Assembly (NCBI RefSeq): GCF_002993885.1
Contig: NZ_PHFW01000004.1
Location: 62,001-126,000, forward strand
DNA from: Sphingopyxis lindanitolerans
Lineage (GTDB): Bacteria; Pseudomonadota; Alphaproteobacteria; Sphingomonadales; Sphingomonadaceae
DNA: 64,000 nt
Direction of reading: 5' to 3'
The stretch's first letter is position 1; every line of letters starts with the position of its first letter. Under the pieces are notes generated by a model that saw only the letters and a program-made list of their open reading frames with translations, ran no database searches and had not been told where the DNA came from. The position numbers and the translations under genes were made by a program. Below, one piece after another: positions 25,781 through 34,033 of the stretch.

Positions 25781-26161
25781 TTAGCCTGCCAGCGCGGGCG
25801 AAGCGGTGCCGGTAATCACCGCACCGCCGCCCGTGATGGAGGACAGGACCGAGTTAGCGCCGACGAGCATCGAGGCGACGAGGACGATCAGCAACAGCGT
25901 TCGCACAAAGCCGTTGAGATCGCCGCCGAAGATCAGGACACCACCGGCAACGACGATGCCGACGAGGGCGAAGGTATAACCGACGGTGCCGGTCATCGAC
26001 TGGCGCACCTTGGTCAGATAGGATTCGTAAGGCAGGCCGCCCGTGGTATCCGAGGCCCAAGCCGCGTGAGGCCAGAGCAGGAGCATGACGAGCGCCAGCC
26101 CCAGCATACCCCATATGAGCGCCTTACGGCGGGCGGCGGCGTCATTCCAAAACAACGTCAT
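25781..26161 (-). CDS. trbC: TrbC, conjugative pilin (VirB2-like)
   Basis: Prepilin of 126 residues. A long signal/hydrophobic segment ([23 protein letters not shown]) is followed by two spans (about 55-78 and 85-103) typical of VirB2/TrbC pilins. In RP4 the peptidase TraF cleaves and cyclises TrbC; a TraF homologue is present at 44353. Confidence 0.9.
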   Translation of the reverse strand: MTLFWNDAAARRKALIWGMLGLALVMLLLWPHAAWASDTTGGLPYESYLTKVRQSMTGTVGYTFALVGIVVAGGVLIFGGDLNGFVRTLLLIVLVASMLVGANSVLSSITGGGAVITGTASPALAG

Positions 26162-26174
26162 ATGTCATGCTCCT

Positions 26175-27140
26175 TCACAGTTTGCGCAAAATGTATTTCC
26201 CATCCACGAAGCCCCCGACTTCCAGCAGGCTTTCAATGCGGCGACCCTCTGGCGTGCGCGCGATGTGGACGATCAAATGCACCGCATCACCAATCAGCGG
26301 CTCAATCGGCCGTGGTGAATCGGGGTGCATACTGATGAGCATTTGGAGCCTGCTAAGGCCCGCTTCGGCGTTGTTGGCGTGCAGCGTGGCCGCTCCGCCC
26401 TCGTGGCCGGTGTTCCACGCCATGAGCAGGTCGAGGGCTTCCGGGCCGCGCACCTCGCCCACTAGGATACGATCGGGCCGCATCCGCAGCGTGGTTTTGA
26501 GCAGCGCCGTCATGGTGATTTGCGGGGACGTGTGGAACTGGACGTAGTTTTCAGCGGCGCATTGAATCTCGCCGGTATCTTCAATGATTACGAGCCGTTC
26601 GGTCGGGTCCGCGTCCACCATCCCGTTGATAATGGCATTCACTAGCGTTGTTTTGCCGCTGCCGGTGCCGCCAATCACCAGAATGTTGCGGTGCGCGCGG
26701 ATAGCCTCATGGATGAGGCTGCATTGCTCCGCCGTCATAATCCCGCCCTCCACATATTGTTCGAGGGTAAAGATCGCCACGGCGCGTTTTCGGATGGCGA
26801 AGGTCGGCGCGGGCACGACCGGGGGCATCTGTCCGGCGAAGCGCGAGCCATCTATAGGAAACTCGCCTTCCAGAACCGGGGAGGCCCGCGTCACTTCCTT
26901 GTTATGATAGCCAGCGACCGCCTTGATGATCGCCTCGGCCCGGCTTGGGGCGACCTTACCGATGCAGATCATGCGTTCGCCAAGGCGTTCCAGCCATAGC
27001 TTGCCATCGGCGTTCAGGATCAGCTCAACGGTTTTGGGGTCGGCAAGCGCATCCAACATAAGCGGTTGCATGGAGCGGCGAAGCATCTCCTTCGCACGCT
27101 CTTTTACCGTATCTTGAGCGGGTTCCCCCTTGGCCTCCAT
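26175..27140 (-). CDS. trbB: TrbB, VirB11-type ATPase
   Basis: Hexameric traffic ATPase at the base of the T4SS, 321 residues. The N-terminal domain includes [17 protein letters not shown]. The RecA domain has Walker [10 protein letters not shown] (157-165), Asp box [12 protein letters not shown], Walker [16 protein letters not shown] and the His box [18 protein letters not shown] 27140 follows GGGACGG and begins the family-like sequence. It is the first gene of the operon trbBCDEFGHIJKLN. Confidence 0.95.
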   Translation of the reverse strand: MEAKGEPAQDTVKERAKEMLRRSMQPLMLDALADPKTVELILNADGKLWLERLGERMICIGKVAPSRAEAIIKAVAGYHNKEVTRASPVLEGEFPIDGSRFAGQMPPVVPAPTFAIRKRAVAIFTLEQYVEGGIMTAEQCSLIHEAIRAHRNILVIGGTGSGKTTLVNAIINGMVDADPTERLVIIEDTGEIQCAAENYVQFHTSPQITMTALLKTTLRMRPDRILVGEVRGPEALDLLMAWNTGHEGGAATLHANNAEAGLSRLQMLISMHPDSPRPIEPLIGDAVHLIVHIARTPEGRRIESLLEVGGFVDGKYILRKL

Positions 27141-27246
27141 GAAGCACCGTCCCTGCCAAAACAAAATGGACGCAAGGGATATACCGGAATTTTCATGGAG
27201 GCAACCAGAACGATTGCAAAGAATTAGGTTCAGATTGGGGGGATTG

Positions 27247-27648
27247 TCAGGACCGACGCAACTTAGCGTGGGCAGCCTTGTGCCATTGTGCTATCTGAAA
27301 CGCTTGATGATCCGTGACGATAGCGGAAACGCGCTTATAACCGGGAGGAAGCCCCAGCTTTTTATCTTCTTTTGATAAGGTATCGGCTAGGCTGGCGTCC
27401 CAGCCATCGGTGCCGATAGGCGGCGGTTCCAGTAGCGCGACAAGCGGGACTTCCAGAGCATTTGCGATGGCGGCGATTGTTTCGAGCGACGGGTTTCCCT
27501 TACCGGCTGTAACGTCAGATACGAAGGACACAGACAGCCCCGCGTTCTCCGCGAGGTCTTTTTTCTTGAGCCGTCTTAAGGCCAAGAAGCGGTTAATGTT
27601 AATCGCGAGAACCTTCCGATACACAGGTTCGGTTTCTTTCTTCCGCAA
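27247..27648 (-). CDS. trbA: TrbA-like repressor of transfer genes
   Basis: A 133-residue regulator upstream of trbB. Residues 15-65 are an XRE helix-turn-helix (KKKDLAENAGLSVSFVSDVT). The C-terminal part, LPPGYKRVSAIVTDHQAFQI AQWHK, resembles the shared dimerisation tail of RK2 TrbA and KorA, and also the KorA here (VPEGFERVTAILPKHKAFLV). In RK2, TrbA represses trb and tra promoters. A KorB operator sits 11 bp upstream of its start, so it is probably under KorB control. Confidence 0.88.
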   Translation of the reverse strand: MRKKETEPVYRKVLAININRFLALRRLKKKDLAENAGLSVSFVSDVTAGKGNPSLETIAAIANALEVPLVALLEPPPIGTDGWDASLADTLSKEDKKLGLPPGYKRVSAIVTDHQAFQIAQWHKAAHAKLRRS

Positions 27649-27658
27649 GGGGGTTGGT

Positions 27659-27671
27659 TTTAGCCGCTAAA
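27659..27671. promoter_or_regulatory. KorB operator upstream of trbA
   Basis: TTTAGCCGCTAAA, exact KorB operator, 11 bp upstream of the trbA start codon, where binding should block transcription of trbA and possibly of the trb operon. Confidence 0.88.
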
Positions 27672-28161
27672 ATTCCGGGTAGCTGCGGAGGATATGCCGG
27701 AGCGCGCGAGAAAGGAAGCGGTATGACGCCGAATATGATTGTTTATAGCATCATTTTTGGACGAGCCGGGCCGAGCGCGCGAGCGCGCATAACGGGTGGC
27801 AGCGAACGGATTGAAAGAAGAAAGTGACGCGCGAGAGACAAGATCAGGCTTCCGCGTAATTCTCTTTGGCGTCCATTCCGTAAATGCTCGCAGGATCGAG
27901 CGCAGGCCCCAAGATGCTAATTGCCGATCAGATCGCGGCGACCAATTTTGAAAATTACGGCTGTAGCGCGTAGCTCGATAATGTAAGGCTATAGCTTCGA
28001 TTCTTTCAGTTGGTAGGCCCAAGAAGCCACTCGTTGATGCTCTTGAACTGCGGACTTCGACGTAAACGCAGACCGCTTTTCTATATATGTCTTTCAGTCG
28101 CCAGCATATTTTTTCAGCACTGAATTGCCAGAACCTTTAATGTCCTTTAAGCCGGGGCATT
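27672..28161. other. non-coding region upstream of replication genes, candidate origin
   Basis: About 490 bp without a convincing gene. The last 90 bp are AT-rich (TCTATATATG near 28080, ATATTTTTTC near 28107). TTTCAG recurs at about 28004, 28092 and 28114 in similar contexts. An origin with weak iterons is possible but unproven. A minus-strand open frame across 27660-28022 has no protein-like features. Confidence 0.35.
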
Positions 28162-28401
28162 ATGGCGAATCATACGCAACTCAAACCCTCCACGCTGTCC
28201 CAGCGCAAACGCGCCAAGGCACAGAGCGAGCAGGGCTTTAAGCGCATGAGTTTGGCCTTGTCCCCTAAAGCCGTCGAGATCGTGGAGAGGGTGAAAGCCA
28301 GCAAGGGATTCACGTCCCGCGAGGCTGCAATCAACGCGATCCTAGAGCGGATCGGGGACGATATGTTTCTGCAACAGGAGTTTCTGGCCGTGAGTGGATA
28401 A
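28162..28401 (+). CDS. small basic protein, possible ribbon-helix-helix regulator
   Basis: A 79-residue protein with a very basic N-terminus followed by FKRMSLALSPKAVEIVERVK and FTSREAAINAILERI. This strand-then-two-helices pattern is like ribbon-helix-helix repressors. It sits 180 bp before the replication gene in the same direction, so copy-number control is a reasonable guess. Confidence 0.6.
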   Translation: MANHTQLKPSTLSQRKRAKAQSEQGFKRMSLALSPKAVEIVERVKASKGFTSREAAINAILERIGDDMFLQQEFLAVSG

Positions 28402-28406
28402 GAAAA

Positions 28407-28427
28407 TGCCCGGCTCGAAGCCGGGCA
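28407..28427 (+). terminator. hairpin after the small regulator gene
   Basis: TGCCCGGC (28407-28414) and complement (28420-28427) around TCGAA, six bases after the stop codon at 28401. Confidence 0.65.
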
Positions 28428-28432
28428 CCCTC

Positions 28433-28497
28433 AAAACCGCTTAGTGGGACAGTGCGCCAACACTGAACCTACAGACAATTTCCCACTTAGCGGTTTT
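28433..28497 (+). repeat. long inverted repeat in the rep leader, attenuator-like
   Basis: AAAACCGCTTAGTGGGA (28433-28449) pairs with 28481-28497, with one mismatch. An inner mini-hairpin AGTG/CACT lies at 28451-28464. The right arm ends GCGGTTTT, like a terminator, 80 bp before the rep start codon. It could act as a transcription attenuator or countertranscript target for copy control. Confidence 0.55.
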
Positions 28498-28579
28498 CGG
28501 ACTTCGGTTCAAGGGCGCTTGATTCGCGCAACGGGATTTTTTTGCCTGTCTCCCGGCCCTTCGCAAAGGAGGGACGACG

Positions 28580-29347
28580 ATGAGTGACACCAGAAGAAAA
28601 GGGCCGCTGGCGATCGGGGAGCTGACCCAGCAGCTTTTCGGCCGAGCCTATGGCGACCGTAGCCGGGGCGGGAAGCACATCACCAAGGCCCGCGTGCGCG
28701 GCGGCAGCAAGGAAGCCGGGAGCGACGTAGAAAAGGGCTTCCTCGCGGCGCGAGACACCAAGACGCGCAAGGGATGCTGGCGTGCGATCAATCTGGCGTT
28801 TGAAAAGGGCCGCGCCCTGCGCGCGGAGCTGCGGCGCGAGCCGCGCGAGATAACGCAGTTCGAGCACTATTGCATGAGCATCACCAATTCCACGATCCGG
28901 GTGTATCAAGCCCTGTTGCGGATGGAGGAGCGTTTCAGGGGCAACGTGGTGCCCAGCTATGAAATGATAGCCGAATGGGCGACCGTCTCTAGGGCCACCG
29001 TCGCAAGGGCCTTGAACGCCCTTACCAGCATCGGCTTGCTGGCGCGCCTGCGGCGCTACGTCCACACCGTCACAGAGGACGGGGCGCGATCAGAGCAGAC
29101 CTCCAATGCCTATCGGGTGGAATTGCCGAGGATGCTTCTCGAATTGCTCGACCGGCGCAAGCGCCCTGCCCCGGTGCCCGACGACGAGGCCCAGCGCCTA
29201 CAGGACCGGCTTGAAGATGAGGCTTGGATGCTCTCCCGGTTGAGCAAGGCCGATTACATACGGGAGACGACGACATGCAAGGCCACAGCGGAGGCCCTAA
29301 TCAGCCTATGGAACGGCATTTGCGCCCGTGATGGCGTTGTTGCCTAG
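28580..29347 (+). CDS. putative plasmid replication initiator
   Basis: A 255-residue protein with an excellent ribosome binding site (AGGAGG). The N-terminal 90 residues are basic. The middle (about 95-165) has a winged-helix pattern: FEHYCMSITNSTIRVYQALL, then VPSYEMIAEWATVSRATVAR and ALNALTSIGLLARLRRY. Such domains occur in plasmid Rep proteins and in IncP-type TrfA only distantly. It is the only replication candidate in the backbone and sits between trbA and klcA, as expected for a rep gene. I cannot assign it to a named Rep family. Confidence 0.65.
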   Translation: MSDTRRKGPLAIGELTQQLFGRAYGDRSRGGKHITKARVRGGSKEAGSDVEKGFLAARDTKTRKGCWRAINLAFEKGRALRAELRREPREITQFEHYCMSITNSTIRVYQALLRMEERFRGNVVPSYEMIAEWATVSRATVARALNALTSIGLLARLRRYVHTVTEDGARSEQTSNAYRVELPRMLLELLDRRKRPAPVPDDEAQRLQDRLEDEAWMLSRLSKADYIRETTTCKATAEALISLWNGICARDGVVA

Positions 29348-29570
29348 CCGTGAGTCTCATAATGGTTCTGAACCTCCCCTTGAGTTTATTTATCTAAGGT
29401 GATGCGGAGTTGCGCTAGTCGCGCAACGCTTAATTGAGACTGTTTGAACACCAAAAAGGGGGTAAGGCTCCGATTTGGGGAGCTGACATGCGTGTCCATT
29501 CGGGGCGCGGATAGCGGCACTCTGTAAAACTGCGGGGCAGCGACCAAATATGCCTTGCGATGGAGGCCAT

Positions 29571-29583
29571 TTTAGCGGCTAAA
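29571..29583. promoter_or_regulatory. KorB operator upstream of klcA promoter
   Basis: TTTAGCGGCTAAA, exact KorB operator, ending 26 bp before the -35 box of the klcA promoter. This upstream placement matches the class of KorB operators that repress from outside the polymerase footprint. Confidence 0.88.
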
Positions 29584-29609
29584 AGATTTTCATGGCGGGC
29601 GAGCGTAAC

Positions 29610-29640
29610 TTGACAGCAACCGGGAAACTTCCAATATATC
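29610..29640 (+). promoter_or_regulatory. klcA promoter
   Basis: TTGACA at 29610-29615 and an ATATATC -10 region at 29634-29640. The same promoter and 5' leader recur before kleE (30498), including GCCAAGGTCGAAACCGGAG just before the start codon. Confidence 0.7.
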
Positions 29641-29686
29641 GGATATGGCCGGGCTATGGTGCCAAGGTCGAAACCGGAGAAGTCCG

Positions 29687-30100
29687 ATGAGCAACAGAGA
29701 GAGAATTGCCGCCGTGCTGGTTGGCGAAGAAGACCGGATTATGTGCCTGCCCCGGCTGTTCGGGCTGGCGCGCATGATCGAGGTCGAGGCCGTCACCTAT
29801 GGCTATATGTCCAAGCTATCCGCCGACTACACGGGCGCATATTGGCATTTCTACACCCTATCGAACGGCGGGTTCTACATGGCCCCCGGCGATCAGCCCC
29901 AATATCGTCTGGAATGGGACGGCAACGGCTTCTCTGGCGACGTTTCGGCCGACGCGGCGGGCCTTATAGCCACCCTGTTCATGCTGGGGCATATGCACGA
30001 AAAATACGGCGAGGATCAATTTGCCCAGCTCTATGCGTGGGCATCTGCCTATGCCGCCCAACATTCGGAAGCGGGGCCGATCGGTGCCGCGCTCGACTAG
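29687..30100 (+). CDS. klcA: KlcA/ArdB-family antirestriction protein
   Basis: Blocks type I restriction enzymes when the plasmid enters a new host. The 137-residue protein shows the conserved ArdB/KlcA core: MCLPRLFGLARMIEVEAVTY, YMSKLSADYTGAYWHFYTLS and NGGFYMAPG, then the SADAAGLIATLFMLGHM region. ATG 29687 follows CCGGAGAAG. RK2 klcA likewise lies upstream of the kle and korA genes under Kor control. Confidence 0.9.
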   Translation: MSNRERIAAVLVGEEDRIMCLPRLFGLARMIEVEAVTYGYMSKLSADYTGAYWHFYTLSNGGFYMAPGDQPQYRLEWDGNGFSGDVSADAAGLIATLFMLGHMHEKYGEDQFAQLYAWASAYAAQHSEAGPIGAALD

Positions 30101-30204
30101 CGCCACAGGGGGGCAGCGTGCCCCCCTTCCCTTCCCTGCCTATCGGGCATATTCCTCATTCGGCCGCCATGAGGAGCAACGCCAGCGAAGGAACAGACGC
30201 GCGC

Positions 30205-30468
30205 ATGATTGATGTTCGGCCAGATTGCCTATTGCCCGCCGATCAGGGGTGGCAGCAGCCGACGCCGGATGAGGTAAGGGCGGTCCTCAAAGCAGCGGAC
30301 ATGACAGGGGGCAGCGCGTCCAAGTTTCTAGGCTTGAGCAATACCCGCGTTATTCGGCGCTGGACGGGCGGCGACGATCAGATTCCCTATTCGGCATGGG
30401 CGCTGTTGTGCGCGGCTGCGGGCTTGGGAAATATTTGGGAACACCAGAACGACGATTTTAGCGGCTAA
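30205..30468 (+). CDS. small DNA-binding protein in korC position
   Basis: An 87-residue protein with a helix-turn-helix-like core, TPDEVRAVLKAADMTGGSAS then KFLGLSNTRVIRRWTGGDDQ. This pattern is common in alphaproteobacterial XRE-type regulators. In RK2 the repressor KorC lies between klcA and kle genes, so this is a korC candidate by position. Its last codons, Asp-Phe-Ser-Gly-stop, are the KorB operator itself. An ATG at 30169 would add 12 residues. Confidence 0.7.
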   Translation: MIDVRPDCLLPADQGWQQPTPDEVRAVLKAADMTGGSASKFLGLSNTRVIRRWTGGDDQIPYSAWALLCAAAGLGNIWEHQNDDFSG

Positions 30469-30469
30469 A
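30457..30469. promoter_or_regulatory. KorB operator upstream of kleE promoter
   Basis: TTTAGCGGCTAAA, exact KorB operator, overlapping the stop codon of the korC-like gene and ending 28 bp before the -35 box at 30498. Confidence 0.88.
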
Positions 30470-30497
30470 ATTATTGCCGTTCAGACTTTACGGGGGC

Positions 30498-30528
30498 TTG
30501 ACACGGTTCGGGATGCTGTCATTATATC
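30498..30528 (+). promoter_or_regulatory. promoter of kleE-korA-incC-korB
   Basis: TTGACA at 30498-30503 and ATTATATC at 30521-30528. The following leader is a near copy of the klcA leader (GCCAAGGTCGAAACCGGAG before each start). Confidence 0.7.
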
Positions 30529-30573
30529 GGTTGTGACCGGGCAACCCGCCAAGGTCGAAACCGGAGTATTCCG

Positions 30574-30903
30574 ATGAAGGCGAAAATTCCCCCGCTGCCC
30601 GCACGTTTTGCGGTCATGCGGCTTCCCAATCCTCCACCCGCATGGGAGGGCAACCGCGTGGATTACGTCATTGCGGCCGTCTGGACGTTCGGAGTCCTGA
30701 TCTGGACCGTCGCGCGTTTCATCATCCCGCTTGTCGTCTTCTGGCAGTTCTGCCGGATGCTCTGGTATTGGAACACGCCGGATGTTCATGCCGGTTGGCA
30801 GTTCCTCGCCTATTATGCGGTCTATATCGCCCTCTACATCTTCCTTGGCGTCTATGAGCCGAAGCTATACCGCGAGAAGAATCGCGGCAGGCGCAATGGA
30901 TAA
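30574..30903 (+). CDS. kleE: KleE-like stable-inheritance membrane protein
   Basis: A 109-residue protein with two membrane spans (VIAAVWTFGVLIWTVARFII and FLAYYAVYIALYIFLGVY). Between them, VFWQFCRMLWYWNTPDVHAG W closely follows the conserved core of IncP KleE proteins as I recall them. RK2 kleE is in the same place, upstream of korA. Its function is uncertain beyond a role in stable inheritance. Its stop overlaps the korA start. Confidence 0.78.
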   Translation: MKAKIPPLPARFAVMRLPNPPPAWEGNRVDYVIAAVWTFGVLIWTVARFIIPLVVFWQFCRMLWYWNTPDVHAGWQFLAYYAVYIALYIFLGVYEPKLYREKNRGRRNG

Positions 30904-31195
30904 ACGCTTGAGCGCGTCGGCCTTTGAGCAAGCTGCTGGACGGCTCAATATCGCGGCGCGTCCGCTCGACATGGCGCGCGCCGTTCTGGTGGACGGCGAG
31001 GCCCAATCGGCCGTGGCGAAGCGCGAAGGCGTGTCCCGCAATGCCGTTTGTCTGGCGGTCAACCGGATTTGGAACGCGCATAGCGAGGTTCCCGAAGGTT
31101 TCGAGCGTGTGACGGCGATTTTACCGAAACATAAAGCCTTCCTTGTGCGGCAATGGCAGCGCGAGGCGGTGGAAAGATTGGACGCCAAACGATGA
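30896..31195 (+). CDS. korA: KorA-like global repressor (TrfB family)
   Basis: A 99-residue regulator very like RK2 KorA in layout. DKRLSASAFEQAAGRL starts it. ARAVLVDGEAQSAVAKREGV then SRNAVCLAVNRIW is the helix-turn-helix, and VPEGFERVTAILPKHKAFLV RQW is the dimerisation tail shared with TrbA. The stop overlaps the incC start (ATGA), as in RK2. I did not find the RK2 KorA operator GTTTAGCTAAAC in the window, so its target sequence may differ. Confidence 0.88.
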   Translation: MDKRLSASAFEQAAGRLNIAARPLDMARAVLVDGEAQSAVAKREGVSRNAVCLAVNRIWNAHSEVPEGFERVTAILPKHKAFLVRQWQREAVERLDAKR

Positions 31196-31938
31196 AAACA
31201 CTTGTCATAGCGAACCAGAAAGGCGGCGTTGGTAAAACTTCAACGACCGTTCATCTTGCCTATTACTTCAAAGAACAGGGGTTGAAGGTCGCAGTTATTG
31301 ACTTGGACACCCAAGGAAATGCCAGCTTCACCCTTGGCGAATATGATAGCGGAGCCTTGGCGAGCGGCCTTTTCGATGCCGTGTCACAATTCGACCTGGC
31401 TAACGCCGAGGGGATTGCTGTCTTTTCCGCCGACGCGCGGTTGGCCGATCTTGAGAAACTAGATCTCGGTGCGGCTGCTGGCGCGTTCAAGCGCAGTCTG
31501 GCCGTGATCGAGGCGGAAGGCTTTGACGTGTGCCTGATAGATACCCCCCCGTCCCTTGGGGTCCGAATGGCAGCGGCGTTGCTATCGGCCGACTTTGCGG
31601 CCTCGCCCATCGAGCTTGAAGCCTACAGTTTGCAGGGCATTGAGAAGATGGTGACGACGATCGCCAATATCCGGCGCGCGAACCCGGCGCTGCAATTCCT
31701 TGGCATGATACCGAGCAAGGTTGATGGCCGGAATCCCCGGCACGGGCAGCACCTTGACGAGCTGACCCGTGCTTATCCCCAGTTGGTCATTCCGACGCCG
31801 ATCGGAAACCGGAGCAGCGTTGCGGACGCGCTGGCGTCGGGCTTGCCGGTTTGGTCGATCAAACGGACTTCGGCGCGGAAAGCGGCGCAGGAAATGCGAG
31901 CGATGGCCCGCCACATTCAAGAAAAGATGGAGATTTGA
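31192..31938 (+). CDS. incC: IncC/ParA partition ATPase
   Basis: Partition ATPase of 248 residues that positions plasmid copies with KorB. The deviant Walker A is NQKGGVGKTST (9-18), followed by DLDTQGNASFTL and DVCLIDTPPSLGVR. It corresponds to the short form of RK2 IncC, without an N-terminal helix-turn-helix extension. It lies between korA and korB, overlapping the former and two bases from the latter. Confidence 0.92.
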   Translation: MKTLVIANQKGGVGKTSTTVHLAYYFKEQGLKVAVIDLDTQGNASFTLGEYDSGALASGLFDAVSQFDLANAEGIAVFSADARLADLEKLDLGAAAGAFKRSLAVIEAEGFDVCLIDTPPSLGVRMAAALLSADFAASPIELEAYSLQGIEKMVTTIANIRRANPALQFLGMIPSKVDGRNPRHGQHLDELTRAYPQLVIPTPIGNRSSVADALASGLPVWSIKRTSARKAAQEMRAMARHIQEKMEI

Positions 31939-31940
31939 CG

Positions 31941-32996
31941 ATGGCCGACAACACCGAGGACAAGAAGCCGGGCAAATCGTCCACCAAAGCCGCGCAGAAG
32001 CCCGCGCAGAACGCGGGGCTAGGGTTGGAGGGGTTGGGCGACCTTTCGAGCCTCCTAGCCTCTCCTGCGGCCCCGGAGGGCGGTTCTGGCGCTCCGCTCG
32101 AATTGGAGCTGGCGCTGATTGACGAAGACCCGAACCAGCCCCGCAAGCAGTTTGACGAAAATTCGCTGGCGGAAATGGCCGAGACGATCAGGGAGCGCGG
32201 CGTGAAGACGCCTATTTCCGTTCGGCCCAATCCCAAGGTGGAGGGGCGCTATCTCATCAACCACGGCGCGCGCCGCTATCGCGCGTCCCTGTTGGCCGAG
32301 AAAGTGACAATTCCGGGCTTCATCGACCCCGATTATACCGAGGCCGATCAGGTCATTGAGAATTTGCAGCGGGACGCTCTCACGGCCCGCGAGATTGCCG
32401 ACTACATCGGCCGCGAGCTGGCCAACGGGAAAAAGAAGGGCGAGATTGCCAAGGCCATCGGGAAATCCCCGGCCTTTGTCACCCAGCACGCGGCATTGCT
32501 CGATTTGCCGGAGCCGATCGCCAAGGCGTTCCAGAGCGGGCGTTGCAAGGACGTGACGTTGATCTATGACCTTGTGGGCCTCCACAAGAAGCATAGCGAG
32601 GGCGTTGCGCGCTGGCTGGCCGATGCCGATCAGGAGATTACGCGCGGATCGGTGCGGCTCTTGAAGGAGTTCCTTGAGTCCGGCTTGAGCGGCGAGGCCG
32701 AGGAGGAATCGGGCGACGACGAGGGCAACGGCGGCGCTAGTGACGACGCCGGGGCCGGAGAGGAGAAGGAACCGAAGGAGGAAGACCCGCTAAAGCTGAA
32801 AAAGGCCATTGTGCAGGTTTCTCATAACAAGCGCCCTGCCCGTCTGATCCTGAATAAGCGGCCCTCGCGCGATGGCGTGGCGTGGATCAAGTATGAAGAC
32901 AGCGGCGAGGAAACCGAGGCCGATCTTGGAAAAGTGCAGCTTCTTGCGCTTCTTGAAGGCCCAGTCGGCCCGAAGCTGCGATTTTGGCCAGGTTGA
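31941..32996 (+). CDS. korB: KorB, ParB-family partition and repressor protein
   Basis: Binds TTTAGCSGCTAAA to silence plasmid promoters and to partition the plasmid with IncC. The 351-residue protein has the ParB N-domain with NHGARRYRAS (108-117, CTP-binding box). A helix-turn-helix follows (GEIAKAIGKSPAFVTQHAAL, 167-186), then an acidic linker (about 245-285) and the SH3-like dimerisation domain (VQVSHNKRPARLILNKR onward). A Tn3-family transposon entered at the second-last codon. The native end was Leu-Glu-Gly-stop, and the last 11 residues (PVGPKLRFWPG) now come from the transposon terminus. Function is probably kept. Confidence 0.93.
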   Translation: MADNTEDKKPGKSSTKAAQKPAQNAGLGLEGLGDLSSLLASPAAPEGGSGAPLELELALIDEDPNQPRKQFDENSLAEMAETIRERGVKTPISVRPNPKVEGRYLINHGARRYRASLLAEKVTIPGFIDPDYTEADQVIENLQRDALTAREIADYIGRELANGKKKGEIAKAIGKSPAFVTQHAALLDLPEPIAKAFQSGRCKDVTLIYDLVGLHKKHSEGVARWLADADQEITRGSVRLLKEFLESGLSGEAEEESGDDEGNGGASDDAGAGEEKEPKEEDPLKLKKAIVQVSHNKRPARLILNKRPSRDGVAWIKYEDSGEETEADLGKVQLLALLEGPVGPKLRFWPG

Positions 32997-33002
32997 AGAA
33001 CG
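32958..33002 (+). repeat. left terminal inverted repeat of the Tn3-family transposon
   Basis: Begins GGCCCAGTCGGCCCGAAGCT and matches the right end inverted at 41 of 45 positions. It encodes the present C-terminus of KorB. Confidence 0.95.
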
Positions 33003-33024
33003 AACACTGAACGCTTGATTGATT

Positions 33025-33897
33025 CTACCAGGACCGTTGCTGACCACCGACCTCGTAGATATCGGCTTCCATGGAGCAATTGTAGCTCTCTGCGATGTTG
33101 AACATCTCGGAGAGGAGGCTTTGGATTTCCTCATCAAGGGAAATGCCATCCGGATCGGGGTCATAGGCGACGGTCAGTTTGTAATCACAATTGCCGTTTT
33201 TTACCATGGCGTAGTCGCGTTCCAGCATCGCCTCAATCCGCTCCCGAGCGGGTTTTCTACCTCTTCCACGCTTGTTGAAGTTCTCGATAATCAGATGCAG
33301 GGCGATGCTGGCAGTGGGCGGCTTTTCCGGCAGTTTGGTCTGTGACGGAATAATGTCGAGCGCCCGATAGACGGTCATTCGTGAGACCTTCAGGTCGCGG
33401 GCAACGCGGGCCTTGCTGGCGCCGGCGGCAAGGCGACGGCGGATTTCATCGTCATCGACGTTCTTCTTCCGGCCTTTGTAAACGCCTTCGGCGCGCGCCG
33501 CTTCGATCCCGGCGCGCTGACGATCCTTGATGAACTTCAGCTCCATATCGGCGACCATGCCGAGTATGGTGATGACCATTCGCCCCATGTCGCCCGCCGT
33601 CGTCACCTCTGGCTCAAGGATGCGCAGCGAAGCTCCCTTTTCATCAAGCTCATGCACCAGGTTCAGGACATCGCGCGTGGAGCGGCCGAGCCGGTCGAGC
33701 CGCAGCACGACCAGCTCGTCGCCGGTGTGCATAAACTGCATGATCGTTTCCAGTTCCGTGCGCCCGCTCCGCGAGGCCCCCGATCCGGTCTCGGAACGGA
33801 TAATTTCGCAACCTGCATTCTTGAGGCGGCCAATCTGGATATCCAGATCCTGGTCCGTGGTGCTGACGCGGGCATATCCGATACGAGCCAAGTGCAA
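33025..33897 (-). CDS. tnpR: Tn3-family resolvase with long C-terminal extension
   Basis: Serine resolvase that separates transposition cointegrates. The catalytic domain starts IGYARVSTTDQDLDIQ (nucleophile Ser in RVST), then LRLDRLGRSTRDV and the DRQRAGIEAAR arm. A helix-turn-helix is seen in ASKARVARDLKVSRMTVYRA. At 290 residues it is about 100 longer than ordinary resolvases (about 185). The extra part (from about 190) contains ASIALHLIIENFNKRGRGRK and an acidic YDPDPDGISLDEEI stretch, unrecognised. Longer resolvases of the ISXc5 type are known. Confidence 0.9.
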   Translation of the reverse strand: MHLARIGYARVSTTDQDLDIQIGRLKNAGCEIIRSETGSGASRSGRTELETIMQFMHTGDELVVLRLDRLGRSTRDVLNLVHELDEKGASLRILEPEVTTAGDMGRMVITILGMVADMELKFIKDRQRAGIEAARAEGVYKGRKKNVDDDEIRRRLAAGASKARVARDLKVSRMTVYRALDIIPSQTKLPEKPPTASIALHLIIENFNKRGRGRKPARERIEAMLERDYAMVKNGNCDYKLTVAYDPDPDGISLDEEIQSLLSEMFNIAESYNCSMEADIYEVGGQQRSW

Positions 33898-34033
33898 AAT
33901 CCGTCACATTAGGGTGGCTCTTGCAGTGTATCGTCACATTGAGCGCAAACCCACCCTTTTGTGACAGACGAATGGTGTCACTCGGCCCTATCACTCTGGG
34001 GTGTACCCAAATGTTATAGGCCGATCAGCCGCC
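33898..34033. promoter_or_regulatory. res-like region between tnpR and tnpA
   Basis: 136 bp with repeated resolvase-site-like words: CGTCACATT (33902 and 33926 region), TTGTGACA, and TGTCACTC/TATCACTC. Location between tnpA and tnpR fits a res site and the tnpR promoter. Confidence 0.5.

Larger units (their letters stand above)
29348..29686. other. rep-klcA intergenic region
   Basis: 339 bp with no gene. It holds a hairpin (GTTGCGC 29409-29415 with 29421-29427), a KorB operator (29571-29583), and the klcA promoter (29610-29640). Confidence 0.55.

Noticed and set aside
27660..28022. 120-codon minus-strand frame upstream of trbA
   Set aside because: No ribosome binding site, Ser/Arg-rich composition, and overlaps the KorB operator region; more likely origin or leader DNA.
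30470..30573. KorA operator GTTTAGCTAAAC near the korA promoter
   Set aside because: Looked for and not found here or elsewhere by eye; only KorB-type sites are present.
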